A stretch of DNA of 64,000 bases from Anaeromyxobacter sp. Fw109-5 (lineage in GTDB: Bacteria > Myxococcota > Myxococcia > Myxococcales > Anaeromyxobacteraceae), in NCBI RefSeq assembly GCF_000017505.1, contig NC_009675.1, positions 558,001 to 622,000 of the forward strand, in the 5' to 3' direction. The notes under the pieces were generated by a model. The model was not told the DNA's origin. It worked only from the letters and a program-made list of their open reading frames with translations, and searched no databases. This document shows positions 1-10,869 of the stretch, one piece after another. Positions within the stretch are counted from its first letter, which is position 1. Every line of letters starts with the position of its first letter. The position numbers and the translations under genes are program-made.

Positions 1-1428
1 GTCGGGACGGACGTGGACGCGTTCTTCGAGGCCTTCCCGCTCGCCGAGGTGGTGAAGGGCGAGCGGATCCCCAGCGGTCGCCGCGGCGTGCTCGTGGGGG
101 GGCAGTTCGCGGAGGAGTGGCTGAAGCTCAAGAACGCGCGGCGCCTCGACCAGATCAAGGACGCGCGCGACCGCCGCGGAAAGCGGATCGCCGAGGACGA
201 GGAGCTGCAGCGCTGGGTCCGCGAGAACGGGAGCGGCATCCGCGAGATCCTGCTGCAGCTCGACCCGGTGCGCGCGGACGAGCTCGCGGCGGAGCTCCGC
301 CCCGCGCTGGGCGCGCCCGCGGGCGAGGCGCTGGAGCCCCTGCTCGCGCGGCTCTTCGCCACCACGGACGAGAGCTTCGACCGGAACCACCGGATCTTCT
401 ACGACCTCGTCGCCCCCAAGGTCCGCCTCTACCGGGTCGACGTGGGGGACGTCATCACCATCAAGGCGCCGTCGAAGAGCGGCTACTTCAGCTCGGTCAA
501 CGTGAAGGTCTACGGGTTCCTGCAGTTCAAGGGGATCGAGCGCTCCGGCATCGCCGGGATGATGAGCGTCCTCGACCTCATGAGCTTCCGCGATCTCTAC
601 GGCTACCTCACCGCGGAGAAGGCGGCGGAGATCCGGCGCCTGCAGGAGTCGATGGGCGTGCGCGAGCTCGATCGCGAGCGGGCGGAGGCGGAGCTGTTCG
701 GAGGCGGAGGAGGGCTCGTGGGAGAGGCGCGGGCCGCCGAGATCGACGAGGGGGCCCTCGTGGCGGGGCGCGAGGAGGACCGGGCGAGCGCCGCGGACCT
801 GGCGGCGCGCGTCTACTCGCGCGAGGAGCTCGAGCGCGGCGTGGCGCTCAACGCGGCGCTCATCCTCGAGGACCCACGCCAGCTCGACCGCACCCGGCGC
901 GACGTCGAGGCCGCCATCCGCGACGCCGGGCTCGGGCTGAAGGTGGTGGACTGGCAGGAGGCGGCGGGGCTCGTCGGGCAGTTCGTGACGCTGCTGCGCG
1001 TCGTCCTCTTCACGGCGGTCGTCATCTTCTTCGCCATCGCGCTCGTCATCATCAACAACGCCATGGTCATGGCGACCCTCCAGCGCGTGAAGGAGATCGG
1101 GACCATGCGCGCCATCGGCACGCAGCGCCGCTTCGTGGTGACGATGCTCCTCGTCGAGATCGCGACGGTCGGGGTGGTGTTCGGGATCGCGGGCGCGCTC
1201 CTCGGGGGGGTGGTGGTGTGGGGCATCCGGGCGGCGGGGGGGATCCCGGCGGTCACGGACCTCCTCTACTTCGTGTTCTCGGGCCCCGCGCTCTTCCCGC
1301 GCCTGGGCGCGCTGGCGGTGGGCGGCTCGCTGGTGGTGGTGCTCCTCGTGGCGATCCTCTCCGCGCTCTACCCGGCGGTCATCGCGATGCGCGTGACGCC
1401 GGTCGAGGCGATGGCGACGGAGGACTGA
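1..1428 (+). CDS. ABC transporter permease, FtsX/MacB type (5' end outside window)
   Basis: The reading frame is open from the first base, so the true start lies upstream and only the C-terminal 475 or so residues are seen. The C-terminal part has the FtsX pattern: a membrane segment near 'FTAVVIFFAIALVIINNAMV', the conserved 'KEIGTMRAIGTQRR' cytoplasmic coupling loop, and two further membrane segments ending with 'RVTPVEAMATED'. A large hydrophilic, charged insert precedes it and would be the periplasmic domain. FtsX-type permeases work with an ATPase in lipoprotein or small-molecule export; no ATPase gene is in the window and it is probably upstream. The second permease follows after one base, so the two are likely paired. 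Confidence 0.85.
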   Translation, partial: VGTDVDAFFEAFPLAEVVKGERIPSGRRGVLVGGQFAEEWLKLKNARRLDQIKDARDRRGKRIAEDEELQRWVRENGSGIREILLQLDPVRADELAAELRPALGAPAGEALEPLLARLFATTDESFDRNHRIFYDLVAPKVRLYRVDVGDVITIKAPSKSGYFSSVNVKVYGFLQFKGIERSGIAGMMSVLDLMSFRDLYGYLTAEKAAEIRRLQESMGVRELDRERAEAELFGGGGGLVGEARAAEIDEGALVAGREEDRASAADLAARVYSREELERGVALNAALILEDPRQLDRTRRDVEAAIRDAGLGLKVVDWQEAAGLVGQFVTLLRVVLFTAVVIFFAIALVIINNAMVMATLQRVKEIGTMRAIGTQRRFVVTMLLVEIATVGVVFGIAGALLGGVVVWGIRAAGGIPAVTDLLYFVFSGPALFPRLGALAVGGSLVVVLLVAILSALYPAVIAMRVTPVEAMATED

Positions 1429-1429
1429 C

Positions 1430-2737
1430 GTGCTCGGCGTGGACCTCCAGATCGCGGGACGCAACCTCGCGCGCCACACCCGGCGCAACCTCTTCCTGGG
1501 CGGCGCGCTCGCCGCCGTCACCGCCCTCCTCGTCCTCCTCGGCGCCCTCACCGCCGGCATGGAGTCGTCGATGATGCAGTCCGCCCTGACGCTCATGACG
1601 GGCGACGTGAACGTGGGCGGGTTCTTCAAGGTGACGAGCGGGAGCGCCGCCCCGCTCGTGTCGCAGTACCCGCGCGTGCTCGAGACGGTGCGCGCCACGG
1701 TCCCGGAGGTGGAGTACGTCACCATGCGCGGCCGCGGGTGGGCGAAGGCGGTCTCGGAGAGCGTGTCGATGGACCTCGTCCTCGCCGGCGTGGACGTCGC
1801 GAACGAGCCGACCTTCCGGAGCGTGCTCCGCGTGGTGGACGGGGACCTCGAGGCGCTCGCGCAGCCCGGGACGGTGTTGCTCTTCGAGGGCCAGGCCGAG
1901 CGCCTCAAGGTGCGCGTGAACGACGTCGTGACCCTCTCGGCGCCGACGGCCCGGGGCGTGAACAACACCGCCGACGTGCGCGTCGCGGCCATCGCGCGGA
2001 ACGTGGGGCTCCTGTCCGCCTTCTCCGCGTTCATCCAGGTGGACACGCTGCGCGAGCTGTACGGCCTCAACGCCGCGACCACCGGCGCGCTCCACCTGTA
2101 CCTGCGCGACCCGGGTGACGCCCCGCGCGTCGCGGCGCGCCTGCGGACGGCGCTCGCGGACGCGGGCTTCCGCGTGATGGAGCCGGACGCCCAGCCCTAC
2201 TGGATGAAGCTCATGCAGACGGTGCCGAGCGAGGACTGGACCGGCCAGAAGCTCGACGTCACCACCGCCGACGACGAGATGGGCCAGTTCAAGCAGTTCA
2301 TCCTGGCGCTGCGCGTGGTCACCGGCCTCCTCGTCGTGATCCTCATGGTGGTGGTGGTGATCGGGCTCCTCAACACCCTCGCCATCGCCATCCGCGAGCG
2401 GACGCGCGAGATCGGCGCCCTGCGGGCCATCGGCATGCAGCGGCGCAAGGTGATGTGGCTGTTCCTGCTCGAGTCCGCGCTCCTCGGCGCCCTCGGGACG
2501 GCGGCGGGCGTGGCCGTCGCGCTCGCCGTGGCCGTGGCGGTGAACGCGGCCGGCATCGCCCTGCCGGAGGCGGTCCAGGTGTTCCTCGCCCAGGAGCGGC
2601 TGGCCTTCCTGCTCGATCCGCGCGCCATCGTGGGCGACGCGCTGCTCCTCTCCGCCATCACGGTCGTCGCGTCGATCTTCCCGGCGCGCCGCGCCGCGCG
2701 CCTGAAGCCGGTCACCGCCATGCACCACGTCGGGTGA
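1430..2737 (+). CDS. ABC transporter permease, FtsX/MacB (LolC/E-like)
   Basis: A 435-residue protein starting with GTG one base after the preceding permease stop. It has the full family layout: an N-terminal membrane segment (about residues 20-45), a MacB-type periplasmic domain, and three C-terminal membrane segments. The diagnostic 'REIGALRAIGMQRRKV' coupling loop lies near residue 325, and the end 'ARLKPVTAMHHVG' matches the usual 'P..A...' terminus. With its upstream partner it probably forms a heterodimeric permease like LolCE. The following LolA-like protein and outer-membrane barrel suggest export from the inner to the outer membrane. The substrate is unknown. Confidence 0.88.
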   Translation: MLGVDLQIAGRNLARHTRRNLFLGGALAAVTALLVLLGALTAGMESSMMQSALTLMTGDVNVGGFFKVTSGSAAPLVSQYPRVLETVRATVPEVEYVTMRGRGWAKAVSESVSMDLVLAGVDVANEPTFRSVLRVVDGDLEALAQPGTVLLFEGQAERLKVRVNDVVTLSAPTARGVNNTADVRVAAIARNVGLLSAFSAFIQVDTLRELYGLNAATTGALHLYLRDPGDAPRVAARLRTALADAGFRVMEPDAQPYWMKLMQTVPSEDWTGQKLDVTTADDEMGQFKQFILALRVVTGLLVVILMVVVVIGLLNTLAIAIRERTREIGALRAIGMQRRKVMWLFLLESALLGALGTAAGVAVALAVAVAVNAAGIALPEAVQVFLAQERLAFLLDPRAIVGDALLLSAITVVASIFPARRAARLKPVTAMHHVG

Positions 2738-2745
2738 AGCCCAAC

Positions 2746-3522
2746 ATGCACCGAGTCCCGCTCGTCACCGCAGCCCTGGCCCTCCTCGCCTCCGCCGCAC
2801 CCGCCCTCGCGCTCACCGCCCCCGAGCTCGCGAAGGTCGTCGCCACCATCGACGAGCGGCAGCGCAACTCCGGAGATTGGAAGGCGCTCTGCTACATGGA
2901 GGCGAAGGAGAAGGGGAAGACCGACGTCGTCTACGAGCTCGTCGTCTACCGGCGCGACGAGGACGACAAGCAGATGTTCCTCTTCACGAAGCCGCGGGCC
3001 GAGGCGGGCAAGGGCTACCTGCGCATCGACAAGAACCTGTGGCTCTACGACCCGGCGGTGGGGCGCTGGGAGCGGCGCACCGAGCGCGAGCGGATCGGCG
3101 GCACCGACACGCGGCGCGGCGATCTCGACGAGTCGCGCCTCGTCGAGGAGTACGACGCGACCTTCGAGGCGGACGAGAAGCTCGGCGCGTACGACGTCCA
3201 CCGCATCCTCCTCGTCGTGAAGCCCGGCGTGGACGTGGCCTTCCCCAAGGTGCGGCTCTGGGTGGACCGGGCGACGCTGAACGTGCTGAAGCGCCAGGAG
3301 CTGGCCCTGTCCGGCCGCCTCATGCGCACGGCGTACTACCCGCGCTGGAAGAAGCTCTTCTCGCCCTCCAAGCGCGCCGACGTGTGGTACCCGGAGGAGA
3401 TGCGGATCTTCGACGAGATCGAGAAGGGCAACTCGACGCTCATCCTCATCAAGGAGATCGACCTGCGGCCGCTCGCCGCGAACCTGTTCACCAAGGCGTG
3501 GCTGGAGTCGAAGAGCCGGTAG
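2746..3522 (+). CDS. Outer-membrane lipoprotein-sorting (LolA-like) protein
   Basis: 258 residues from the ATG at 2746; a GTG at 2734 is in frame, but the ATG directly precedes the signal peptide. Residues 1-21 form a signal peptide ending 'AAPALA'. The mature part has the pattern of the LolA/LolB-like 'outer membrane lipoprotein-sorting' family: 'YELVVYRRDEDDKQMFLFTKP', 'LRIDKNLWLYDPA' and a C-terminal 'IEKGNSTLILIKEIDLRPL'. Such proteins often sit next to MacB-type permeases and are thought to carry hydrophobic cargo across the periplasm. It starts 8 bases after the permease stop, in the same operon. The assignment rests on motif shape and context, and the cargo is unknown. Confidence 0.75.
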   Translation: MHRVPLVTAALALLASAAPALALTAPELAKVVATIDERQRNSGDWKALCYMEAKEKGKTDVVYELVVYRRDEDDKQMFLFTKPRAEAGKGYLRIDKNLWLYDPAVGRWERRTERERIGGTDTRRGDLDESRLVEEYDATFEADEKLGAYDVHRILLVVKPGVDVAFPKVRLWVDRATLNVLKRQELALSGRLMRTAYYPRWKKLFSPSKRADVWYPEEMRIFDEIEKGNSTLILIKEIDLRPLAANLFTKAWLESKSR

Positions 3523-3528
3523 GCCGGG

Positions 3529-3580
3529 TCGTCCCTCGACTTCGCTCCGCCGCGGCGGAGCTACGCTCGGGACGAACGGT
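3529..3580. repeat. Dispersed palindromic repeat, family A, copy 1
   Basis: Imperfect palindrome with left arm CTTCGCTCCGCC and right arm GGCGGAGCTACGCTC, lying directly after the LolA-like gene and before the barrel-protein gene. Related copies lie at 13111, 13214, 18732 and 52884. It may act as an intercistronic hairpin. Confidence 0.75.
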
Positions 3581-3608
3581 CCTGGGAACGCGATCGAACG
3601 GAGGGGAG

Positions 3609-5192
3609 ATGAGGATCGCCGTCGCGCTCGCCGCGCTCGCCGTCGCCACGGCCTCGCTCGGGCAGGAGCGTCCCACCGAGGAGGAGCTCTTCGGGAAGCC
3701 CCCCGCAGAGTCGCCGCAGGCGACCGGCGAGGAGGAGCAGGAGCCGCAGCCCCGGCAGCCCGAGGAGCGCCCCGGGTCGCCGCGGCCGGAGGAGGCGGAG
3801 CTGTTCGGCGGGACCGGCTCCCCGAACGCGGCGCCGCCGCCGGCGGAGGGGATCCTGCCGCGCGACGTCGCCGATCCGCTGCGCCTGGGCGGACAGCTCT
3901 ACTTGCGCGCGCAGGCGCTGTGGCAGGAGGAGGTCGCTCCCGCGGACTGGTCGCTCTCCACGCCGAACCTGCTCGACCTGTGGCTGGACGCACGCCCGAA
4001 CGATCGCGTGCGCGCCTTCACCCTCGCGCGCATGCGCTACGACCCGACCGCCCCGGAGACGGACGAGAGCGCGCTCCCCGCCGCCGAGCAGGCGCTCCTG
4101 ACCGACGCCACCAGCACGCGCGGGCTCGTCACGGGCGTGCGCGGCCCGCGGGTGCTCCTCGATCAGCTGTGGGTGAACTTCGACGTCGGACGGCACGTCT
4201 TCGTGACCGCCGGCAAGCAGCACGTCAAGTGGGGCGTGGGCAAGTTCTGGAACCCCACCGACTACCTGCACCCCGTGCGACGCGACCCCCTCGCGGTGTT
4301 CGACGAGCGGACCGGCACGACGATGGTCAAGGTCCACGTGCCGTGGGAGCGGCGCGGCTGGAACGCCTACGGCGTGGCGCTGCTCGAGGACGTCGCCGGG
4401 CGGGTGGAGCCCACGAACCGGGTCGGCAGGATCGGGGTGGGCGGGCGCGCGGAGATCGTGGCCGGGACCGTCGAGCTCGGGGCCGACGCGCTCGCCCAGG
4501 ACGGCCGGCGCCCGCGCTTCGGCGTGGACGTCTCGGCGGGGATCTGGGACCTCGACGTCTACGCGGAGGCGGCCCTCCGCACGAGCCGCGACGCGCCGCG
4601 CTGGACGGAGGTGGACCCGGGGGCCCCCCTCGTGGCGCGCTACGCCCGCGACGATCCGGAGGGCTTCACGCCGGCGGTGGTGCTCGGCGGGAGCTGGTCC
4701 GCGAACTACAGCGACGAGGACGCGCTCACGGTCGGCGCCGAGTACTCCTTCGACGACGCCGGCTACGACTCCAAGGACGTCTACCCGTTCCTCCTCGCCG
4801 GCGCGCCGGAGCTCACCGGGGAGTTGGCGGCGCCCTTCCGGCAGCGCGATCCGACCGCCTTCCGGCCGTTCTACCTGGGCCGGCACTACGCGGGCGCGTT
4901 CCTGCTCCTCCCTTCACCGGGCCGCTGGAACGACACGACCGTCACGCTCTCCGTGCTCGGAAACCTGTCGGACCGGAGCTTCGTCGCCCGCCTCGATCAC
5001 GCCGTCCTCGCGCTCACGTACCTGCGCGTCGAGTCCTTCGTCGCGGCCTCGTTCGGCGCGCGCGGCGGCGAGTTCCGGCTCGGCCTGGACGTCCCGCTCT
5101 CCGACGTCGCCCCAGGGCTGCCGTCAGACCAGGCCATCTCCGTCCCGGCTCCCGTGCTCCAGCTCGGGCTTGCCCTCCGCGTGGCCCTCTAG
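3609..5192 (+). CDS. Putative outer-membrane beta-barrel protein of the export operon
   Basis: 527 residues from the ATG at 3609, preceded by a GGAGGGG ribosome site. Residues 1-20 are a signal peptide. Residues 20-85 form a low-complexity stretch rich in Glu, Pro and Gly, with the heptad-like 'EELFGKP' and 'EAELFGG' repeated. The rest alternates polar and hydrophobic residues in short strands with many aromatic residues, as in outer-membrane barrels; 'VFVTAGKQHVKWGVGKFWNP' resembles porin-like families. The last residues, 'LQLGLALRVAL', fit a final strand but lack the usual terminal Phe. Position after the permeases and LolA-like gene suggests it is the outer-membrane end of the same system. 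No specific family could be assigned. Confidence 0.6.
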   Translation: MRIAVALAALAVATASLGQERPTEEELFGKPPAESPQATGEEEQEPQPRQPEERPGSPRPEEAELFGGTGSPNAAPPPAEGILPRDVADPLRLGGQLYLRAQALWQEEVAPADWSLSTPNLLDLWLDARPNDRVRAFTLARMRYDPTAPETDESALPAAEQALLTDATSTRGLVTGVRGPRVLLDQLWVNFDVGRHVFVTAGKQHVKWGVGKFWNPTDYLHPVRRDPLAVFDERTGTTMVKVHVPWERRGWNAYGVALLEDVAGRVEPTNRVGRIGVGGRAEIVAGTVELGADALAQDGRRPRFGVDVSAGIWDLDVYAEAALRTSRDAPRWTEVDPGAPLVARYARDDPEGFTPAVVLGGSWSANYSDEDALTVGAEYSFDDAGYDSKDVYPFLLAGAPELTGELAAPFRQRDPTAFRPFYLGRHYAGAFLLLPSPGRWNDTTVTLSVLGNLSDRSFVARLDHAVLALTYLRVESFVAASFGARGGEFRLGLDVPLSDVAPGLPSDQAISVPAPVLQLGLALRVAL

Positions 5193-5341
5193 CGGAAACG
5201 GCCAGGGCACGTTGCCGCGCCCCCCGAGCGCGCCTTGCGCGAGGGGCGGCCGGCGACGACGCGCTCCATCGGGGCGGGCGGCGCACCGATCCGGCGCGCC
5301 GCGGCTCCCACGGACGGACTCGATACCTTCGGAGGTGGGAC

Positions 5342-5728
5342 GTGGCCGAGCTCGGCATGCGGAAGCAGGTGAGCGGCAAGTACGACGAGGTGCTCGCGAA
5401 GATCCCCGAGCTGCTCAAGGGGGAGGGCTTCGGCGTCCTCACGCGCATCGACGTGACCGCGACGGTGAAGGAGAAGCTCGGCGTCGACTTCCGGCGCTAC
5501 CAGATCCTCGGCGCGTGCAACCCGAAGCTCGCCCATCAGGCGCTCACCTACGAGGTCGGCCTCGGCGTCATGCTGCCCTGCAACGTGGCGGTGTGGGAGG
5601 ACGACGCGGGCAAGGTGATCGTCTCCGCGGTCGATCCGCTGCAGACGATCGCCTCGCAGGACCCGAACCTCGAGCCCATCGCCCGGCAGGTGCGCGAGAA
5701 GCTCTCCCGCGTCCTCGCGCAGCTCTGA
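5342..5728 (+). CDS. DUF302 domain protein
   Basis: 128 residues. The GTG at 5342 is chosen because GGAGG lies six bases upstream; a later ATG at 5357 is possible. The protein carries the DUF302 pattern: 'GFGVLTRIDVTATVKEKLGVDFRRYQILGACNPKLAHQAL', then 'GVMLPCNVAVWEDDAGKVIVSAVDP'. The conserved Cys of 'GACNP' and 'LPCNV' are present. The family is widespread and of unknown biochemical role. It is often found with copper or redox genes, and here a multicopper oxidase lies about 540 bases downstream. A 31-codon membrane peptide follows four bases after the stop. Confidence 0.85.
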   Translation: MAELGMRKQVSGKYDEVLAKIPELLKGEGFGVLTRIDVTATVKEKLGVDFRRYQILGACNPKLAHQALTYEVGLGVMLPCNVAVWEDDAGKVIVSAVDPLQTIASQDPNLEPIARQVREKLSRVLAQL

Positions 5729-5732
5729 CGCG

Positions 5733-5828
5733 ATGGGCGAGTGGGACTTCCTGACGTTCCTGGCGTTCGCCGCCGGCTGGATCCTCCTGCAGCGGGTGAT
5801 CCTGCCCCGCGCCGGCGTGCCCACCTGA
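5733..5828 (+). CDS. Small 31-residue membrane peptide downstream of DUF302 gene
   Basis: Starts with ATG four bases after the DUF302 stop and reads 31 codons to TGA. The peptide begins 'MGEWDFLTFLAFAAGWILLQ' and ends 'RVILPRAGVPT'. It has one hydrophobic helix of about 16 residues, with acidic residues before it and Arg after it. The close spacing and sensible membrane-peptide pattern support a real gene cotranslated with the DUF302 protein. No function is known. Confidence 0.55.
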   Translation: MGEWDFLTFLAFAAGWILLQRVILPRAGVPT

Positions 5829-6269
5829 GGGATGCCGCCGCGCCCCCGTGACGGGGCGCAGCAGGAGGACGAGCGCCGAGGGCAGGGCGGCTGCTGAAGC
5901 CACCGGCTCGCGCTCGAGGTGCTCGCTCCGCGAGCGTACGGGCGTGAGATCATTCAACGCCCGCGCCTGCGCCCGCGCGGCCGCGCCGGCACGCGCGCCG
6001 CCGGAAATACACGATCCGTCACGGAGCCCATCGGGAGCCCGGACGGAGGATGCGGGCGTGCGCCCGCGTGTGCATTCGCTCTGCGTGCGGCGGAAGCCTT
6101 TTCGTACCGCGGGCGTCTCTGTTTACGAGTGGTGAATACAGCTCGCTCCTGCCGCCGTCGGGGGATTTCCTCCCGCCGGGCGCCGCGCGCACAAAGGTTG
6201 CGCCCCACTCGCGCGAGGCGTGCGGAGTGCCCCGCGAGCGCGCTCGCGCGGGGGTGAGGAGGAAATCCC
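5829..6269. other. Intergenic stretch upstream of the multicopper oxidase
   Basis: About 440 bases with no supported gene. The part around 6095-6140 is less GC-rich than its surroundings and is the likeliest place for the oxidase promoter, but no convincing -35/-10 pair was found. A good ribosome site (GAGGAGGAAA) ends the stretch just before the ATG at 6270. Confidence 0.5.
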
Positions 6270-8213
6270 ATGAGGCGCGCCGTTCACTCGACCCTCGCGG
6301 CTCCCGCGGTCGCCCTCGCCGTGTGCACGGCGGCCGTCGCGAGCGCGCAGGACCCGTCGGTACCCGAGTCCATCCCCAAGTACGACCGGCCCCTCGTCAT
6401 CCCGCCGGCGATGCCGGTGACGAGCACGCCCGTGGTGCCAGGAGTGGGCCCCATCGACTACTACGAGATCGCCGTTCGAAGTCTCAGCCAGCAGATCCTG
6501 CCGGTCGGATATCCCCAGACCACCGTGTGGAGCTACGGCTCCGTCAATCATCCTGGCACGCTCAACTACCCCGCCTTCACGATCGAGGCCCGCTTCGCGC
6601 GGCCGGTGCGCGTGAAGTGGATCAACGACCTCGTGGACGAGGAGGGCGCTCCGCTCCCGCACCTGTTGCCCGTCGACCAGACGCTCCACTGGGCCAATCC
6701 GCCCGGCGGCGTCGAAGGGCGCGACATGCGCCCCTCGACGCCCGTCGTGGAGCCGTACCTCGGCCCGGTCCCGATGGTCCCGCACCTGCACGGCGGTCAC
6801 AACGCGCAGGAGAGCGACGGCTACGCCGAGGCGTGGTTCCTGCCCGCGGCGGCATACTCCGACGAAGCGTTCGAGGACTTCGCGAAGGAGGGCCGCTGGT
6901 ACGCTCCGTTCAAGGCCCTCTTCGAGAGCAAGTACGGCGTGGAGTGGGAGCCTGGAACGGCCACGTTCCAGTACGAGAACGACCAGCGGGCGGGGACCTT
7001 CTGGTACCACGACCACACCCTCGGGATGACGCGCGTGAACGTCTACGCCGGCCCCGCCGGCTTCTACCTGCTCCGCCGCGGGCCGGGCGATCTCCCCGCG
7101 GGCCTGCCGGGACCAGCGCCCACCGTCGGCTCGGATCCCTTCGGGACGTTCTACGAGATCCCGATCGCCATCCAGGACCGCTCCTTCAAGAGCGACGGCT
7201 CGCTGTTCTACCCGGCCACGCGCGCCTTCTTCGACGGCTTCCCCCAGCCGTACATCCCGGACAGCGACGTATCGCCGATCTGGAACCCGGAGTTCTTCGG
7301 CACCACGATGGTCGTGAACGGGCGCACCTGGCCGTATCTGGAGGTCGAGCCGCGCCGGTACCGCTTCCGCTTCCTGAACGGCTGCAACTCCCGGTTCCTG
7401 ATCCTGAAGATCGCCGGCGATGCGCTGGAGGAGCGGCCGGCCCAGCCGGCGCTCCACTTCGTCCAGATCGGCGGCGAGGGGGGATTCCTGCCCTCGCCGG
7501 TGGTGCTCGACCAGCTCCTCCTCGGCCTGGCGGAGCGTGCCGACGTCATCGTCGACTTCACCGGGCTCGAGCCGGGGACGGAGCTGTTCCTCGTCAACGA
7601 GGCGCCCGACGAGCCGTTCGGCGGCGGCAGGGTGGTCGAGGACTTCGATCCTGCCGATCCCGAGACGACCGGCCAGGTGATGAAGTTCAGGGTCGTGGAG
7701 CTCCAGGGCAGGGACGGCAGCCTGCCCGTCGATCGCCTCAAGCTGCCGGCGGCGCCCCCCCTCCCGCCGGCGACGGCGACGCGCCGGCTCTCGCTGAACG
7801 AGCTCGAGTCCACCATGGGCGGCGAAGGGCCGATCGCGGCGCTGCTCGGGACGATGGAGGGCGCCGAGCCGGTCCCGCTCTTCTGGGACGACGAGGTCAC
7901 GGAGATCCCACGGCTGGGCGCGACGGAGATCTGGGAGATGTCGAACTTCACCGCCGACGCGCACCCCATCCACATCCACGAGGTCCAGTTCCAGGTGGTG
8001 GACCGGCAGCCGTTCGGCGGGGCCACGCGCGCTCCCGAGCCGTGGGAGGCGGGCTACAAGGACACCGTCATCGCCTACCCCGGCGAGATCACGCGGGTGA
8101 AGGCGAAGTTCGATCTCCCCGGCCTGTACGTGTGGCACTGCCACATCGTCGAGCACGAGGACAACGAGATGATGCGGCCGTACTGCGTGGGCGAGTGCCC
8201 GGCGCTGGAGTAA
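6270..8213 (+). CDS. Secreted multicopper oxidase (CotA/bilirubin-oxidase-like)
   Basis: 647 residues from an ATG with a strong GAGGAGGAAA site. Residues 1-26 are a Sec-type signal peptide ('AAVASAQ'). All four copper-binding motifs are present: H172-L-H174 in 'HLHGGH', H247-D-H249 in 'HDHTLGM', H565-P-I-H568-I-H570, and H623-C624-H625 followed by H629 and M634 as type-1 ligands. The length and the 'HDHTLGMTRVNVYAGPAGFY' block match spore-coat laccase CotA and related oxidases. These oxidise phenols, bilirubin or metal ions and reduce O2 to water. The substrate cannot be told from sequence. A hairpin terminator follows. Confidence 0.93.
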   Translation: MRRAVHSTLAAPAVALAVCTAAVASAQDPSVPESIPKYDRPLVIPPAMPVTSTPVVPGVGPIDYYEIAVRSLSQQILPVGYPQTTVWSYGSVNHPGTLNYPAFTIEARFARPVRVKWINDLVDEEGAPLPHLLPVDQTLHWANPPGGVEGRDMRPSTPVVEPYLGPVPMVPHLHGGHNAQESDGYAEAWFLPAAAYSDEAFEDFAKEGRWYAPFKALFESKYGVEWEPGTATFQYENDQRAGTFWYHDHTLGMTRVNVYAGPAGFYLLRRGPGDLPAGLPGPAPTVGSDPFGTFYEIPIAIQDRSFKSDGSLFYPATRAFFDGFPQPYIPDSDVSPIWNPEFFGTTMVVNGRTWPYLEVEPRRYRFRFLNGCNSRFLILKIAGDALEERPAQPALHFVQIGGEGGFLPSPVVLDQLLLGLAERADVIVDFTGLEPGTELFLVNEAPDEPFGGGRVVEDFDPADPETTGQVMKFRVVELQGRDGSLPVDRLKLPAAPPLPPATATRRLSLNELESTMGGEGPIAALLGTMEGAEPVPLFWDDEVTEIPRLGATEIWEMSNFTADAHPIHIHEVQFQVVDRQPFGGATRAPEPWEAGYKDTVIAYPGEITRVKAKFDLPGLYVWHCHIVEHEDNEMMRPYCVGECPALE

Positions 8214-8250
8214 CGAGCGGCGCGGGCGCTCCTCACGGCGTGAAAGGAAA

Positions 8251-8276
8251 GGGCCCCGTCGCGGACGACGGGGCCC
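8251..8276. terminator. Strong hairpin between convergent genes (bidirectional terminator)
   Basis: Perfect 10-bp stem GGGCCCCGTC / GACGGGGCCC with a 6-base loop. It lies between the multicopper oxidase stop (8213) and the malic enzyme stop (8302). The flanks are pyrimidine-rich in both directions, fitting shared termination. Confidence 0.8.
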
Positions 8277-8301
8277 TGCTCTTACCGATGATGCGGCCGG
8301 A

Positions 8302-10623
<2,322 letters not shown>

Positions 10624-10869
10624 TCAATCCTTCCTTCGCTGGGTGCGTAAGGGTGGTCCGGGAAGACAGCGCGAATGGCCCAGCAGTGTCAAGGAGACGA
10701 CCCGCGTGTCGGACCGCAACCCCACTCCATCGCTCGATATTTGACGCGGCGTGGCGAGGACGACGCGCTGCGGCTCGCCCGTCGCGGTGTCCGCCCGGCG
10801 AGCGACCGTCGCGCCGCCCCGGCCGCTGGGACGATCGGGGTGCGTCGGCGGCTACGCGCGCGTCGCCGG

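Noticed and set aside
5205-5250. Possible hairpin terminator after the outer-membrane barrel gene
   Set aside because: The arms pair only imperfectly and no T-run follows; any GC-rich stretch here can form such a structure.
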